Shown here piece by piece: positions 9,073 through 16,459 of a stretch of DNA of 49,779 bases; position 1 is the stretch's first letter, and each line of letters starts with the position of its first letter. The DNA comes from Hymenobacter sp. H14-R3. GTDB taxonomy: Bacteria > Bacteroidota > Bacteroidia > Cytophagales > Hymenobacteraceae. A program made the translations under genes and the position numbers. The notes under the pieces are model-generated. The model was not told where the DNA came from. It ran no database searches and saw only the letters and a program-made list of their open reading frames with translations. The DNA lies in contig NZ_JASITD010000029.1 in NCBI RefSeq assembly GCF_030063445.1, positions 1 through 49,779 of the forward strand, read 5' to 3'.

Positions 9073-10515
9073 ATGACTAAAAAACTACTAATCACCACCT
9101 TGTGCGGCGCCCTGCTGGGTGCCGTACCCCTGAGCCCAACCCTGGCGCAGACGCCCGCATTCACCCCAGCGGTGCAGGCATTCATTAAAGTGAGCGCGCC
9201 CGTGGTGGCCCTCACCGACGCTAAGGTGATAGATGGTACCGGCCGCTCGGCGCTGCTGCACCAAACGGTGGTGCTGCGCAACGGCCGCATTGAGCAGGTC
9301 GGGCCCTTCAAAAAAGTGAAGGTGCCAGCCGGGGCCGAGGTCATCAATTGCGCGGGCAAAACGCTGATTCCGGGCCTGGTAATGCTGCACGAGCACCTGT
9401 ATTATACCATGCCAGTGGGCGGCTTTTTTAACATTGCTCAGATGCCCTACTCGTTTCCGCGCCTCTACCTGGCGGGCGGGGCCACCACCATTCGCACGGC
9501 CGGCAGCATCGAGCCGCAAACCGACCTGGCCATTCAGCGCCTCATTGGCGAGGGCAAGTTTATCGGCCCCGACATGGACGTGACCGCGCCCTACATGGAG
9601 GAGCCGAGCCTGGATATTCCGGCCCTCAACACCATAAAAGGCCCCGAAGATGCCGCCGCCAGCACCAAGTTTTGGGCCGATAAGGGTTGCACGTCGTTCA
9701 AGATGTACATGCACGCCACCCGCGCCGACCTGGCCGCCGTGGTGCGAGAGGCTCACGCCCGCCATCTCAAAGTAACCGGCCACCTCTGCGCTATTACGTA
9801 CCGCGAGGCCGCCGAAATCGGCATCGACAACCTGGAGCACGGCTTTATGGCCAGCTCCGATTTTGCGCCTGGCAAAGCCGCCGATGCCTGCGATTACCCC
9901 ACCGCCCACCAGGGTTTGCTAAGCCAGCCGGCCAATAGCCCCGCCGTGAGCGAGCTGATTAAGCTATTGATTAGCAAAAACGTAGCCCTCACCTCCACTC
10001 TGCCCGTGTTCGAGCCCTACACCGGCCGCGAGGTAGTGCTGGGCGGTGGCCTGGGTGCGCTCATCCCACAGCTGCAAGCGCGCGAAACGGCCGTTTGGCA
10101 AGCCAACCAGGGCAAGGACTCGGCCAGCGTGGCGCTCTTCAAGAAGGAGCAGGGCTGGGAGAAAGAGTTCTACGACGCGGGCGGGCTGCTGGTGGCCGGC
10201 ACCGACCCCACCGGGGCCGGCCGCACCATTGCCGGCTACGCCAACCGCCGCGAAATCGAGCTGCTGGTAGAAGGCGGTTTCACCCCGCTCGAAGCCATTA
10301 AAATCTGCACCCTCAACGGGGCTAAGTACCTAGGGCGCGACCGCGACATCGGCACCATCGAAGCCGGTAAGCAAGCCGACCTCGTGCTGGTAGCCGGCGA
10401 CCCCGAAAAGGATATTCGCCAGCTCCGCCAGATGGAAATCGTGTTCAAGCACGGCGTAGGCTTCGATTCGCCCAAGCTGTTTGAGTCGATGCAAGGAAAG
10501 GTGGGGCTGAATTAA
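9073..10515 (+). CDS. Metal-dependent amidohydrolase, secreted
   Basis: 480 residues from ATG 9073, chosen because MTKKLLITTLCGALLG begins a good signal peptide ending LAQT; the longer in-frame start at 9022 would put an unlikely Pro-rich lead before it. The amidohydrolase composite domain (ALTDAKVIDGTG) precedes the TIM barrel. Metal-site motifs are H106-E-H108 (MLHEHLYY), a His in KVTGHLC, another in NLEHGFM, and the catalytic Asp in VAGTDPTGAG. The C-terminal beta-sandwich segment (GTIEAGKQADLVLVAGDP) is complete. Relatives include secreted imidazolonepropionase-like and prolidase-like enzymes; the substrate is not determinable. A large palindromic repeat follows the stop codon. Confidence 0.92.
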   Translation: MTKKLLITTLCGALLGAVPLSPTLAQTPAFTPAVQAFIKVSAPVVALTDAKVIDGTGRSALLHQTVVLRNGRIEQVGPFKKVKVPAGAEVINCAGKTLIPGLVMLHEHLYYTMPVGGFFNIAQMPYSFPRLYLAGGATTIRTAGSIEPQTDLAIQRLIGEGKFIGPDMDVTAPYMEEPSLDIPALNTIKGPEDAAASTKFWADKGCTSFKMYMHATRADLAAVVREAHARHLKVTGHLCAITYREAAEIGIDNLEHGFMASSDFAPGKAADACDYPTAHQGLLSQPANSPAVSELIKLLISKNVALTSTLPVFEPYTGREVVLGGGLGALIPQLQARETAVWQANQGKDSASVALFKKEQGWEKEFYDAGGLLVAGTDPTGAGRTIAGYANRREIELLVEGGFTPLEAIKICTLNGAKYLGRDRDIGTIEAGKQADLVLVAGDPEKDIRQLRQMEIVFKHGVGFDSPKLFESMQGKVGLN

Positions 10516-10530
10516 GTAATTGACTATCAA

Positions 10531-10642
10531 TAGAAAAAACATCATGCTAAACGCAGGGAAGCATCTCGCTCGCGCCAGGTAGGTTACTAACCCAACTGGC
10601 GCGAGCGGGATGCTTCCCTGCGTTCAGCATGACGTTCTTCTA
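10531..10642. repeat. Palindromic element, family 1 copy A
   Basis: Two arms of about 48 bases (10531-10578 and 10596-10642) are near-perfect inverted copies around a 17-base loop. The outer part of each arm reads AACGTCATGCTGAACG or a close variant, followed by a GC-rich core containing GAAGCATC and CTCGCTCGC. The same outer sequence occurs at 37725-37822. It lies between convergent genes, 15 bases after the amidohydrolase stop codon. Confidence 0.9.
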
Positions 10643-10667
10643 TCTTATTGACAGGCAATAAGTTGTC

Positions 10668-11345
10668 TTATTCAGCTGGCAGCGAGGCCTCGTACGTGTT
10701 GGCGTACTTGAAATCTTCCATCCAGTAGTCGGAGCTGATTACGTCAAACACCACGCTGTTAGCGGTTTTGTCGCTGGGCGTGATTTGCCACAGAATGGCT
10801 GGCGCTTCGAGAAACTCGCCGCCCGCCAGCTGGTCGCCAAACAGGCGGTGTAGCAGCGCGCTGTCCGACAGGCCGGGGGCCAGCAGGCGCAGCAGCGGCA
10901 GGGCGGGCTCCGCGTCCAGGGCCGCCAGGTCGGCGGGGTCGGTAGCCGTTATTTTCACCTTAAACTCCACGGCCTGCGGGTGCGGAAACTTGCCGTTGTA
11001 GGCATCGTAGAGTAGCTGAGTGGCGTTGAAAAAACCCTCGTGCAGCTCCAGCTTGGGGTTTTCTTCCCATAGCTTTTCGGTTTCCATCTGGTGCGCCAGC
11101 TGCTCAATCTGGCCGTCCTTCAGTTCCTCGGAAAACAGGTAAGTAAGCACGGCTTCGGCGGCGGCGGCGGGCTCCAGGTCGGTGAGGGCCATCTGGCACA
11201 TCTCTTTGAGCTCGGCCGGGGCCAGGGCCTCGGGGTTGTCGTAGGCAAGCTGCTGAAGCAGCGCCAGGTAATCAGCATTCTGCCAGGCGTTGGGGAGTTC
11301 GGAAAGGTGCTGAAAGGAAAGCCGCTCGACGGTGAAAGTAGACAT
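10668..11345 (-). CDS. Conserved-type hypothetical protein, 225 aa
   Basis: No family recognised. The protein is acidic and leucine/alanine rich, with mostly helical segments in the first 120 residues (repeated LxxLxxLxxLAYDNPEALAPAEL-like pattern) and a mixed C-terminal half with an aromatic end (DVISSDYWMEDFKYANTYEASLPAE). No signal peptide or membrane segment; probably cytoplasmic. The start MSTFTVERLSF is the only good one. It converges on the amidohydrolase across the palindromic repeat and is divergent from the gene at 11516. Confidence 0.75.
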   Translation of the reverse strand: MSTFTVERLSFQHLSELPNAWQNADYLALLQQLAYDNPEALAPAELKEMCQMALTDLEPAAAAEAVLTYLFSEELKDGQIEQLAHQMETEKLWEENPKLELHEGFFNATQLLYDAYNGKFPHPQAVEFKVKITATDPADLAALDAEPALPLLRLLAPGLSDSALLHRLFGDQLAGGEFLEAPAILWQITPSDKTANSVVFDVISSDYWMEDFKYANTYEASLPAE

Positions 11346-11515
11346 AAGTAAAAGGCAAAAAAGTGGGGTACTGCCCGGCCTCCTTACGTATAACTCTCGC
11401 CAGCAACCGGATTAGCCCTCGGGGTAATTTGATAGCTGCTTGTTTAAAAGAATTTTATATTCTGAGTAGCTTGCTTCCCTACTCGGGCCAGTACCTCCTT
11501 CCTAATACGCTGCAT

Positions 11516-12022
11516 ATGCCCTCCTCCAAACTTCATGCTGTAGACCTTACTTACCTCGGAATTATTGAGCCAAACAATGGCCGAATGCTATGGGATGTTG
11601 AGTTAAGAATTAAGGACCAGTTAGTTACCGAAAAATACCTTGGTAGCTGGCCCACCGTTACTATCGGCAACCACAACGAAAGCGAATCGCCGGACGGGCG
11701 GTTTTTCTTTATTCCCACTGAGAGCGGTGGGGTGGTAATCGATGCCGAACAGGATTTTAAACCCAATCATATTTCCTGCAAGGGGCAAGGGGCTAGCAGC
11801 TTTATTGGTAATTTTTATGATGATAACTGGCTGATTATCGTGCACCGCAACGAGGTGATACTCTTCGACTTGCTGACGTTGCAGCAGCATAGTCTCGATT
11901 TCCCCTCGGTGTCTGTGTGGTGGGCTGTCTCTGTCGATGACCAGCATTTGCGCATTACGTATCGCGAACCGGGCGGCAAGGAGGATAAAGAAATGGTAGT
12001 CAGTAAGCAAACAGGGAAATAG
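11516..12022 (+). CDS. Hypothetical protein, beta-rich, 168 aa
   Basis: Not recognised. ATG 11516 (MPSSKLHAVDLTYLG) is preferred over the in-frame upstream start at 11363, because the extra 51 residues look like translated leader DNA (Arg/Ser-rich, then low-GC). The protein has short beta-strand-like blocks (GRFFFIPTESGGVVIDAEQ, NWLIIVHRNEVILFDLLTL, WAVSVDDQHLRITYREPGG), suggestive of a small beta-propeller or WG-like fold. No signal peptide. GC content is lower than that of its neighbours. It stands alone. Confidence 0.6.
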   Translation: MPSSKLHAVDLTYLGIIEPNNGRMLWDVELRIKDQLVTEKYLGSWPTVTIGNHNESESPDGRFFFIPTESGGVVIDAEQDFKPNHISCKGQGASSFIGNFYDDNWLIIVHRNEVILFDLLTLQQHSLDFPSVSVWWAVSVDDQHLRITYREPGGKEDKEMVVSKQTGK

Positions 12023-12187
12023 TTGCGCTGGCCCCCGGCAGGAGCTTCTGCTTCTCAGGTATGCTAGTTAAAGCCGTGTCCTTCACGATAATAAACTAAT
12101 CACTATCCACTTTTGTGCGCTTAGTTGCTTGCTGAACTGCTCCAGGGCATTGCCGACACCGCCTCCACCACCGGCCGGTCCCGCTGC

Positions 12188-13084
12188 TCAGGCCTTGGGC
12201 AGCAGCCGGCCGAGCTGCGCCAGCAGCGCGGGCGAAATATCGAGCGTCCGAATCGGGAACGGAATGGCAATGCCCGCCGCATCGAAGGCCCGCTTGATGC
12301 GTATAATGGCCTCGCTCTTAGCGCCTACGTAGTCGACCTGCCGCTGGTACGGAATCCAGAAGCGCAGCACAAACGTGATGGAGCTGTCGGCAAAAGCGGT
12401 GAACATAACCTCCACCGGCCGGTCGGTGAGCAGGTTGGGGAAGTCGGCCATGCAGCCCAGCACCGTGGCGCGCACCTGCTCCAGGTCGGCATCGTAGCCC
12501 ACGCCGCACTGCACATCGACGCGGCGGCGGGTGGTCACGGTGAAGTTGATGACCGAGCTTTCGAATACTTTGCGGTTGGGCACGCGCACCAGCTCGCCGG
12601 TTACCTGCCGCAGGTCGAGGGTGCGCAGGTTGATGCTCTCAATGGTGCCAAAGTAGGTTTCGGTCTGAATAACGTCGCCCACCGTAAACGGCCGCTGCAC
12701 CGCGATGATGATGCCGCTGATAAAATTGGCCGCAATATCCTGAAACGCAAACCCCAGCGCCAGCCCGATAATACCCACGCCGGCCAGCAGCGAAGTCACC
12801 GTTTTATCCAGGCTCAGTACTTCCAGGGTAAAGAAAATGCCTACCACCAGCACGCCCACGTAGGTGGTGGTTTCAATGAGGTTGTTGAGCGAGCCGCTGG
12901 CCGACACCCGACCCAGAAACTTGTTCACCAGCCGCCGCAGCAGCCCCGCCGTAAAATACGTGATAACCAGTATCAGCAAGGCAATCAGCAGGTTGGGCAG
13001 CAGCAAAATAAACTGCTGCACCCAGCGCGTCAGCTTGTCCGACAATAAATGGAAGGCCCGGTTGAAATCAGTTACGCCAAACAT
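12188..13084 (-). CDS. Small-conductance mechanosensitive channel, MscS family
   Basis: 298 residues. Three hydrophobic helices fill residues about 15-115 (FILLLPNLLIALLILVITYF is the first, YVGVLVVGIFFTLEVL the second), and the third carries the pore-lining LLAGVGIIGLALGFAFQD pattern characteristic of MscS. The beta domain follows (ISGIIIAVQRPFTVGDVIQ ... GTIESINLRTLDLR ... VPNRKVFESSVINFT), then a C-terminal alpha/beta domain. It would release solutes on hypo-osmotic shock from the inner membrane. It is divergent from the NmrA-like gene with almost no intergenic space. Confidence 0.95.
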   Translation of the reverse strand: MFGVTDFNRAFHLLSDKLTRWVQQFILLLPNLLIALLILVITYFTAGLLRRLVNKFLGRVSASGSLNNLIETTTYVGVLVVGIFFTLEVLSLDKTVTSLLAGVGIIGLALGFAFQDIAANFISGIIIAVQRPFTVGDVIQTETYFGTIESINLRTLDLRQVTGELVRVPNRKVFESSVINFTVTTRRRVDVQCGVGYDADLEQVRATVLGCMADFPNLLTDRPVEVMFTAFADSSITFVLRFWIPYQRQVDYVGAKSEAIIRIKRAFDAAGIAIPFPIRTLDISPALLAQLGRLLPKA

Positions 13085-13230
13085 GAGGTTCTAAAAGGTT
13101 GCCCGTAACATACGGCGCCCGGGCCGCCAATGGCTGGGCTTGCCCCGCCCTACAACGCGCGGCCGCCTCCTTACGTCTTACACCCTACCCGGGAGGCTGG
13201 CACCGTAACCAGCCCAGGCAGGCCCCGCCT

Positions 13231-14199
13231 TTGGCAGCAGCAAACGCAACTACCCCACTTGGCCCCGATGCCGCCCCCGCCCTCGTGGTGCTGGCCGGGG
13301 CCACCGGCGACCTCGGCCACCGCATTGCCCTGGCCCTGCTGGGGCGGGGCGCCCGGGTGCGCGCGCTCATCCGGCCCGGTAGCGCCGCCCGCCCGGCCGT
13401 TGCCACCCTGCGCGCGCACGGTGCCGAGGTGCTAGAAGTCGATTTTGACGACGCCAATGCCCTCGCCCAAACTTGCGCGGGCGCGGCCTGCGTGGTATCG
13501 GCCCTCTCGGGCCTGCGCGACGTGATAGTGGATGCGCAAACGCACCTGCTCGAAGCGGCCGTGGCGGCCGGCGTGCCCCGCTTCATTCCGTCCGACTATT
13601 CCATCGACTTCACCAAGCTGCCCGCTGGCTCGAACCGCAACCTGGACCTGCGCCGCGAGTTTGGCCGCCGGCTCGACCAGGCGCCCATCCGGGCCACGTC
13701 CATCCTCAACGGCATGTTTATGGATTTGCTGACCGGGCAGGCCCCAGTTATCCTGTTCAAAATCAAGCGGATACTTTATTGGGGCAGCGTCGACCAGCCG
13801 CTGGATTTCACTAGTATTGCCGATACGGCGGCCTTCACGGCCGCCGCCGCCCTCGACCCCACCACGCCCCGCTACCTGCGCGTGGCCGGCGAAGTAGCTA
13901 CTGTGCGCGACCTGCAAGCCAGTGCCAGCGCCGCCACCGGCCGGCGGTTTCGCCGCCTGCGGGCCGGCGGCCTCTGGCTGCTCAAGCTGATGAGTAGGGT
14001 AACGCGCCGCCTCGCGCCCGCGCCGAATGACGTGTTTCCGCCCTGGCAAGGTATGCAGTACCTGCACAATATGTTTACCGGCCTGCCCAAGCTCGCGCCT
14101 CTCGACAACGACCGCTACCCCGATATCAGGTGGACGAAGGTGCAGGATATGCTGACCGCAAAAAAAGTAACGCGGGCAGCCCGCCAACCTGGAAACTAA
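13231..14199 (+). CDS. NmrA-like / aromatic alcohol reductase-type NAD(P)-binding protein
   Basis: A Rossmann-fold atypical short-chain reductase. The motif GATGDLGHRIA binds NADPH, followed by RALIRPGSAARP. VSALSGLRDVIVDAQTHLLEAAVAAGVPRFIPSDYSIDF is the usual NmrA/isoflavone-reductase core and the C-terminal half is the substrate lobe. The start is uncertain: no ATG is in frame near the 5' end. Candidates are TTG 13099 (366 aa), TTG 13231 (322 aa, used here because it fits family length) and GTG 13285. The 5' region lies against the divergent MscS gene. A small secreted-protein gene follows after 16 bases and may be co-transcribed. Confidence 0.8.
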   Translation: MAAANATTPLGPDAAPALVVLAGATGDLGHRIALALLGRGARVRALIRPGSAARPAVATLRAHGAEVLEVDFDDANALAQTCAGAACVVSALSGLRDVIVDAQTHLLEAAVAAGVPRFIPSDYSIDFTKLPAGSNRNLDLRREFGRRLDQAPIRATSILNGMFMDLLTGQAPVILFKIKRILYWGSVDQPLDFTSIADTAAFTAAAALDPTTPRYLRVAGEVATVRDLQASASAATGRRFRRLRAGGLWLLKLMSRVTRRLAPAPNDVFPPWQGMQYLHNMFTGLPKLAPLDNDRYPDIRWTKVQDMLTAKKVTRAARQPGN

Positions 14200-14215
14200 C
14201 TTAACATCCATAAAT

Positions 14216-14464
14216 ATGAAATCCTTTCTGCTACTGGCTGCGGCCTGCGTGCTTACTGCCAGCGCCGCCCAGGCCCAAACTGCCACCCGCGGTAATGTAC
14301 CCGGCTCGCTGCCCGTTACCCCGCCCGAGGCGACCTACGCGGGGAGCCCCCGGGCCCACCGCCACACCGAAAAAGTGCCCGGCACCACCCACCGCGAAAA
14401 GAAACGGCTGCGCAAGCTGGCCAAAGTGCCCACTAACCCCGAGGGCACCATGAAAACCAAGTAA
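14216..14464 (+). CDS. Small secreted basic protein, first of a tandem pair
   Basis: 82 residues. Signal peptide MKSFLLLAAACVLTASAAQAQ, then a mature region of about 60 residues that is Pro/Thr rich and then strongly basic (EKVPGTTHREKKRLRKLAKV). No Cys, no known domain. It is paralogous to the gene at 14613: both start MKSFL.LA, share SPRA.RH.EKVPG and then a (D/E)(R/K)K..RK(L/I).K basic helix. The role is unknown; a periplasmic or surface polymer-binding peptide is one possibility. It starts 16 bases after the reductase stop codon. Confidence 0.7.
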   Translation: MKSFLLLAAACVLTASAAQAQTATRGNVPGSLPVTPPEATYAGSPRAHRHTEKVPGTTHREKKRLRKLAKVPTNPEGTMKTK

Positions 14465-14483
14465 GGCAGCGCACCCCCCACGC

Positions 14484-14535
14484 CCCAGCCGCAACCAGGA
14501 GCATCCGAAGCGAGCGCTTCTGGTTGCGGCTGGGC
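14484..14535 (+). terminator. Hairpin between the two small secreted-protein genes
   Basis: CCAGCCGCAACCAG pairs with CTGGTTGCGGCTGG, and an inner GAAGCGAGCGCTTC forms its own stem. No T-run follows, so it may be an mRNA-stabilising or attenuating hairpin more than a terminator. Confidence 0.6.
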
Positions 14536-14612
14536 TACACCAACCAGCTGCTTGCTACCCGTGCGAAAACGTCTGCGCAGCGTCTGAATACCCATCATCT
14601 ACCTGTTTTCTT

Positions 14613-14927
14613 ATGAAATCCTTCCTGTTTCTGGCCGGCATTCTTGCCGGTAGCACTAGCGCCGCCCTGGCCCAAACCGTATTGCCGTCGGGCGCGGTAG
14701 CGCCGAATGGAGTGGTATCGCCCACAACGGGCGTTCCCATAACGCCCGCTACCGTGCCGGGTAGCGCGCCCCTCGGCACGCCCGCCACCCGCGACGGCGG
14801 CAGCCCCCGCGCCGCGCGCCACGATGAGAAAGTGCCCGGCCTGAGCCGCCAGGACCGCAAGCAAATGCGGAAAATAGATAAGATGCACTACACCTCCGAC
14901 TCGGAGAAGCAAAGCGGGAAAAAATAA
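14613..14927 (+). CDS. Small secreted basic protein, second of a tandem pair
   Basis: 104 residues. Signal peptide MKSFLFLAGILAGSTSAALAQ, then a low-complexity Val/Pro/Thr/Gly region (about residues 22-65) and a basic C-terminus (EKVPGLSRQDRKQMRKIDKM). It shares the N- and C-terminal blocks with the 14216 gene but has a longer linker, so the two arose by duplication. No enzyme motif. A GC-rich hairpin (AGCGCCGCC / GGGCGGCGCT, about 14933-14962) follows. Confidence 0.7.
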   Translation: MKSFLFLAGILAGSTSAALAQTVLPSGAVAPNGVVSPTTGVPITPATVPGSAPLGTPATRDGGSPRAARHDEKVPGLSRQDRKQMRKIDKMHYTSDSEKQSGKK

Positions 14928-15001
14928 CCATCAGCGCCGCCTCGCTGCCGGGGCGGCGCTGGCGCAAGGGAATCCACCTGGATTTCTGGTAACTTGCTGT
15001 T

Positions 15002-15280
15002 ATGAAAGTTGCCCTTGAATTAGCGTTTCCTGATGAGCAGGCTGCTTCCGTAATGCGGCTATTGCAAGCGGTTCCAGGGCTAACGATGCGCTTCCTGCAA
15101 GTTGACCAATACAGGGAGCAAAGCACGCTGCAAACCGCTGATAAAAAGCAAACCGCTGCCGAAGAGCAAGTTTTATTGCACGAAGTATTCGGCTCTTGGA
15201 AATCAGCGGAAAGCGGGGAAGAAATAGTGCGCCGTATCTACGCCGACCGGCAAGACCAGCCCCGCGAGGTAGAGGTATGA
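15002..15280 (+). CDS. Antitoxin-like protein, orphan copy (VapB-type neighbour)
   Basis: 92 residues, no named family. The C-terminal half, FGSWKSAESGEEIVRRIYADR, closely resembles the C-terminal half of the next gene (FGAWQSDETGDEINQML), which overlaps a PIN-domain toxin gene, so I infer an antitoxin. In such proteins the C-terminal part wraps the toxin and the N-terminal part binds DNA (established for VapB types; not shown here). Its stop overlaps ATGA and is followed by AGCCACTAA, i.e. a three-codon ORF that begins like the vapC gene below. This suggests that a partner toxin was lost. Confidence 0.65.
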   Translation: MKVALELAFPDEQAASVMRLLQAVPGLTMRFLQVDQYREQSTLQTADKKQTAAEEQVLLHEVFGSWKSAESGEEIVRRIYADRQDQPREVEV

Positions 15281-15320
15281 GCCACTAAAATAGCAGTACC
15301 CACCAGTTACTAAAATCTGT

Positions 15321-15560
15321 ATGCCAACTACACTCCTTTTAGAGCCTACCAATGATACTGACCTGCACTTGCTGCTAAGCCTGGCGCAGCGGCTGGGCGT
15401 GAAAGCTACTGCCTCGCCAGCGGCTACCCTGTCGCTGGAGGAACGGGAGCGTCGCTTTCTGGCCCTGTTTGGTGCTTGGCAATCGGATGAAACAGGCGAC
15501 GAAATCAACCAGATGCTGCAAGCATCCCGCCAGAGTAACCGCCCCGACGTAGCGCTATGA
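15321..15560 (+). CDS. Antitoxin of a VapBC-type module
   Basis: 79 residues. An N-terminal beta-like strand and helix (TTLLLEPTNDTDLHLLLSLAQRLG) lead to an acidic linker and a C-terminal helix, FGAWQSDETGDEINQMLQASR. The stop codon overlaps the start of the PIN-domain gene in ATGA (15557-15560), the classic translational coupling of toxin-antitoxin operons. Paralogous to the upstream gene at 15002. Assignment rests on position and on the toxin family, since the antitoxin itself belongs to no family I can name. Confidence 0.72.
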   Translation: MPTTLLLEPTNDTDLHLLLSLAQRLGVKATASPAATLSLEERERRFLALFGAWQSDETGDEINQMLQASRQSNRPDVAL

Positions 15561-15976
15561 GCGCTGGCTATTTGCTCGATACCAACATCTGCGTACACTT
15601 TCTGCGCGGCGAGCACCAGCTCCAAGCCAAATTTGCCGCGCTCGGTTTAGCGTAGTGTTTCGTGTCTGAAATAACCGTGGCCGAGTTGCTATTTGGGGCA
15701 GCCAACAGTGCGCCCGTTTGGCAGGCTCGCCAGCGGCAGCAAGTAGCAGAGTTTCAGGCATTGTTTGCCGAACAAGTACTACCTATCGGCCCTGCGCTGG
15801 TCATATTCGCCGAGCAAAAAGCCGCTTTGCGGCGCACCGGGCGGCCGATAGATGATTTTGATATTCTGATTGGTAGCACGGCGCTGGCTCATGGCCTTGC
15901 CCTTGTCACGCGCAACATCCGGCACTTCACCAACTTTTCTAACCTAGTGCTAGAAAACTGGATAGACCAACCGTAG
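15557..15976 (+). pseudogene. vapC: VapC-type PIN-domain toxin interrupted by an in-frame amber codon
   Basis: The frame opens MSAGYLLDTNICVHFLRGE with the first catalytic Asp (D8). It meets TAG at 15653-15655 after 32 codons, then continues without frame change as CFVSEITVAELLFGA to residue 139. All PIN-domain acids are present across the stop: D8, E43 (in VAEL), D99/D102 (DDFDILIGSTAL), and N120 in LVTRNIRHF. PIN toxins cleave RNA using this acidic cluster. A restart at GTG 15662 would give a 104-aa product without D8, so probably inactive. Either a real null mutation, a suppressed stop, or a sequence error. Confidence 0.85.
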
Positions 15977-16000
15977 CGCCCTCCGAAATACCCGCCTATA

Positions 16001-16038
16001 GCCCGCCGCGCCGCCCGGCCACTGGGGCGGCGGCGGGC
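16001..16038 (+). terminator. GC-rich hairpin after the toxin module
   Basis: GCCCGCCGC and GCGGCGGGC pair at the outer ends, with further GC pairing inside; no clear T-run. The 250-base gap around it (15977-16224) holds nothing else that I recognise. Confidence 0.45.
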
Positions 16039-16224
16039 GCTGTCGATACTCTGTTGTTTGCGCGCTCTCCAACTCACCCGGCCCAAGCGGCCCCGCCGTG
16101 GCCCCGGCACTACGGGCGCGGGGGTGGCTGGATGATACTTCCTTTGCTGACCCCCGCCGCGCTATGCGGTTGCCGCTGAAGAAACGGGCGCTTCTGTGTA
16201 GCTTGCCGTCTCTCAAAAATAATT

Positions 16225-16449
16225 ATGACAACGAAAGCGAAAGAATACAGAAAATCTGGCTATAGTGTTGTAGAGCACGAAAGGGAACATAACGGATTTT
16301 TGTTGGATGACGGGTATCACGTATATTTTGTGACACACCTTTTTGAACCCCCTATTTATCTTGCAGAGTGGAACCAACACTATGCTACCGGAATCATTCG
16401 TGAAATTGCCGTTGATGCATTAAGAGCACTTATATCCGCCGCAAAATAA
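16225..16449 (+). CDS. Small hypothetical protein, 74 aa, AT-rich pair member 1
   Basis: Not recognised. Charged N-terminus (MTTKAKEYRKSGYSVVEHEREH), an aromatic centre (GYHVYFVTHLFEPPIYLAEWNQHY) and an Ala/Leu helix at the end. No signal peptide. Base composition is far lower in GC than the flanking genome, as in the next gene, from which it is separated by 10 bases. The two are probably one transferred operon. It could be a small regulator, antitoxin or immunity partner of the larger protein; nothing in the sequence decides this. Confidence 0.6.
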   Translation: MTTKAKEYRKSGYSVVEHEREHNGFLLDDGYHVYFVTHLFEPPIYLAEWNQHYATGIIREIAVDALRALISAAK

Positions 16450-16459
16450 TTATTTACTC

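Noticed and set aside
13130..13435. Alternative frame starting at ATG 13130 as the true start of the NmrA-like gene
   Set aside because: It is a different frame, encodes Pro/Trp/Ser-rich low-complexity sequence and does not join the Rossmann motif without a frameshift.
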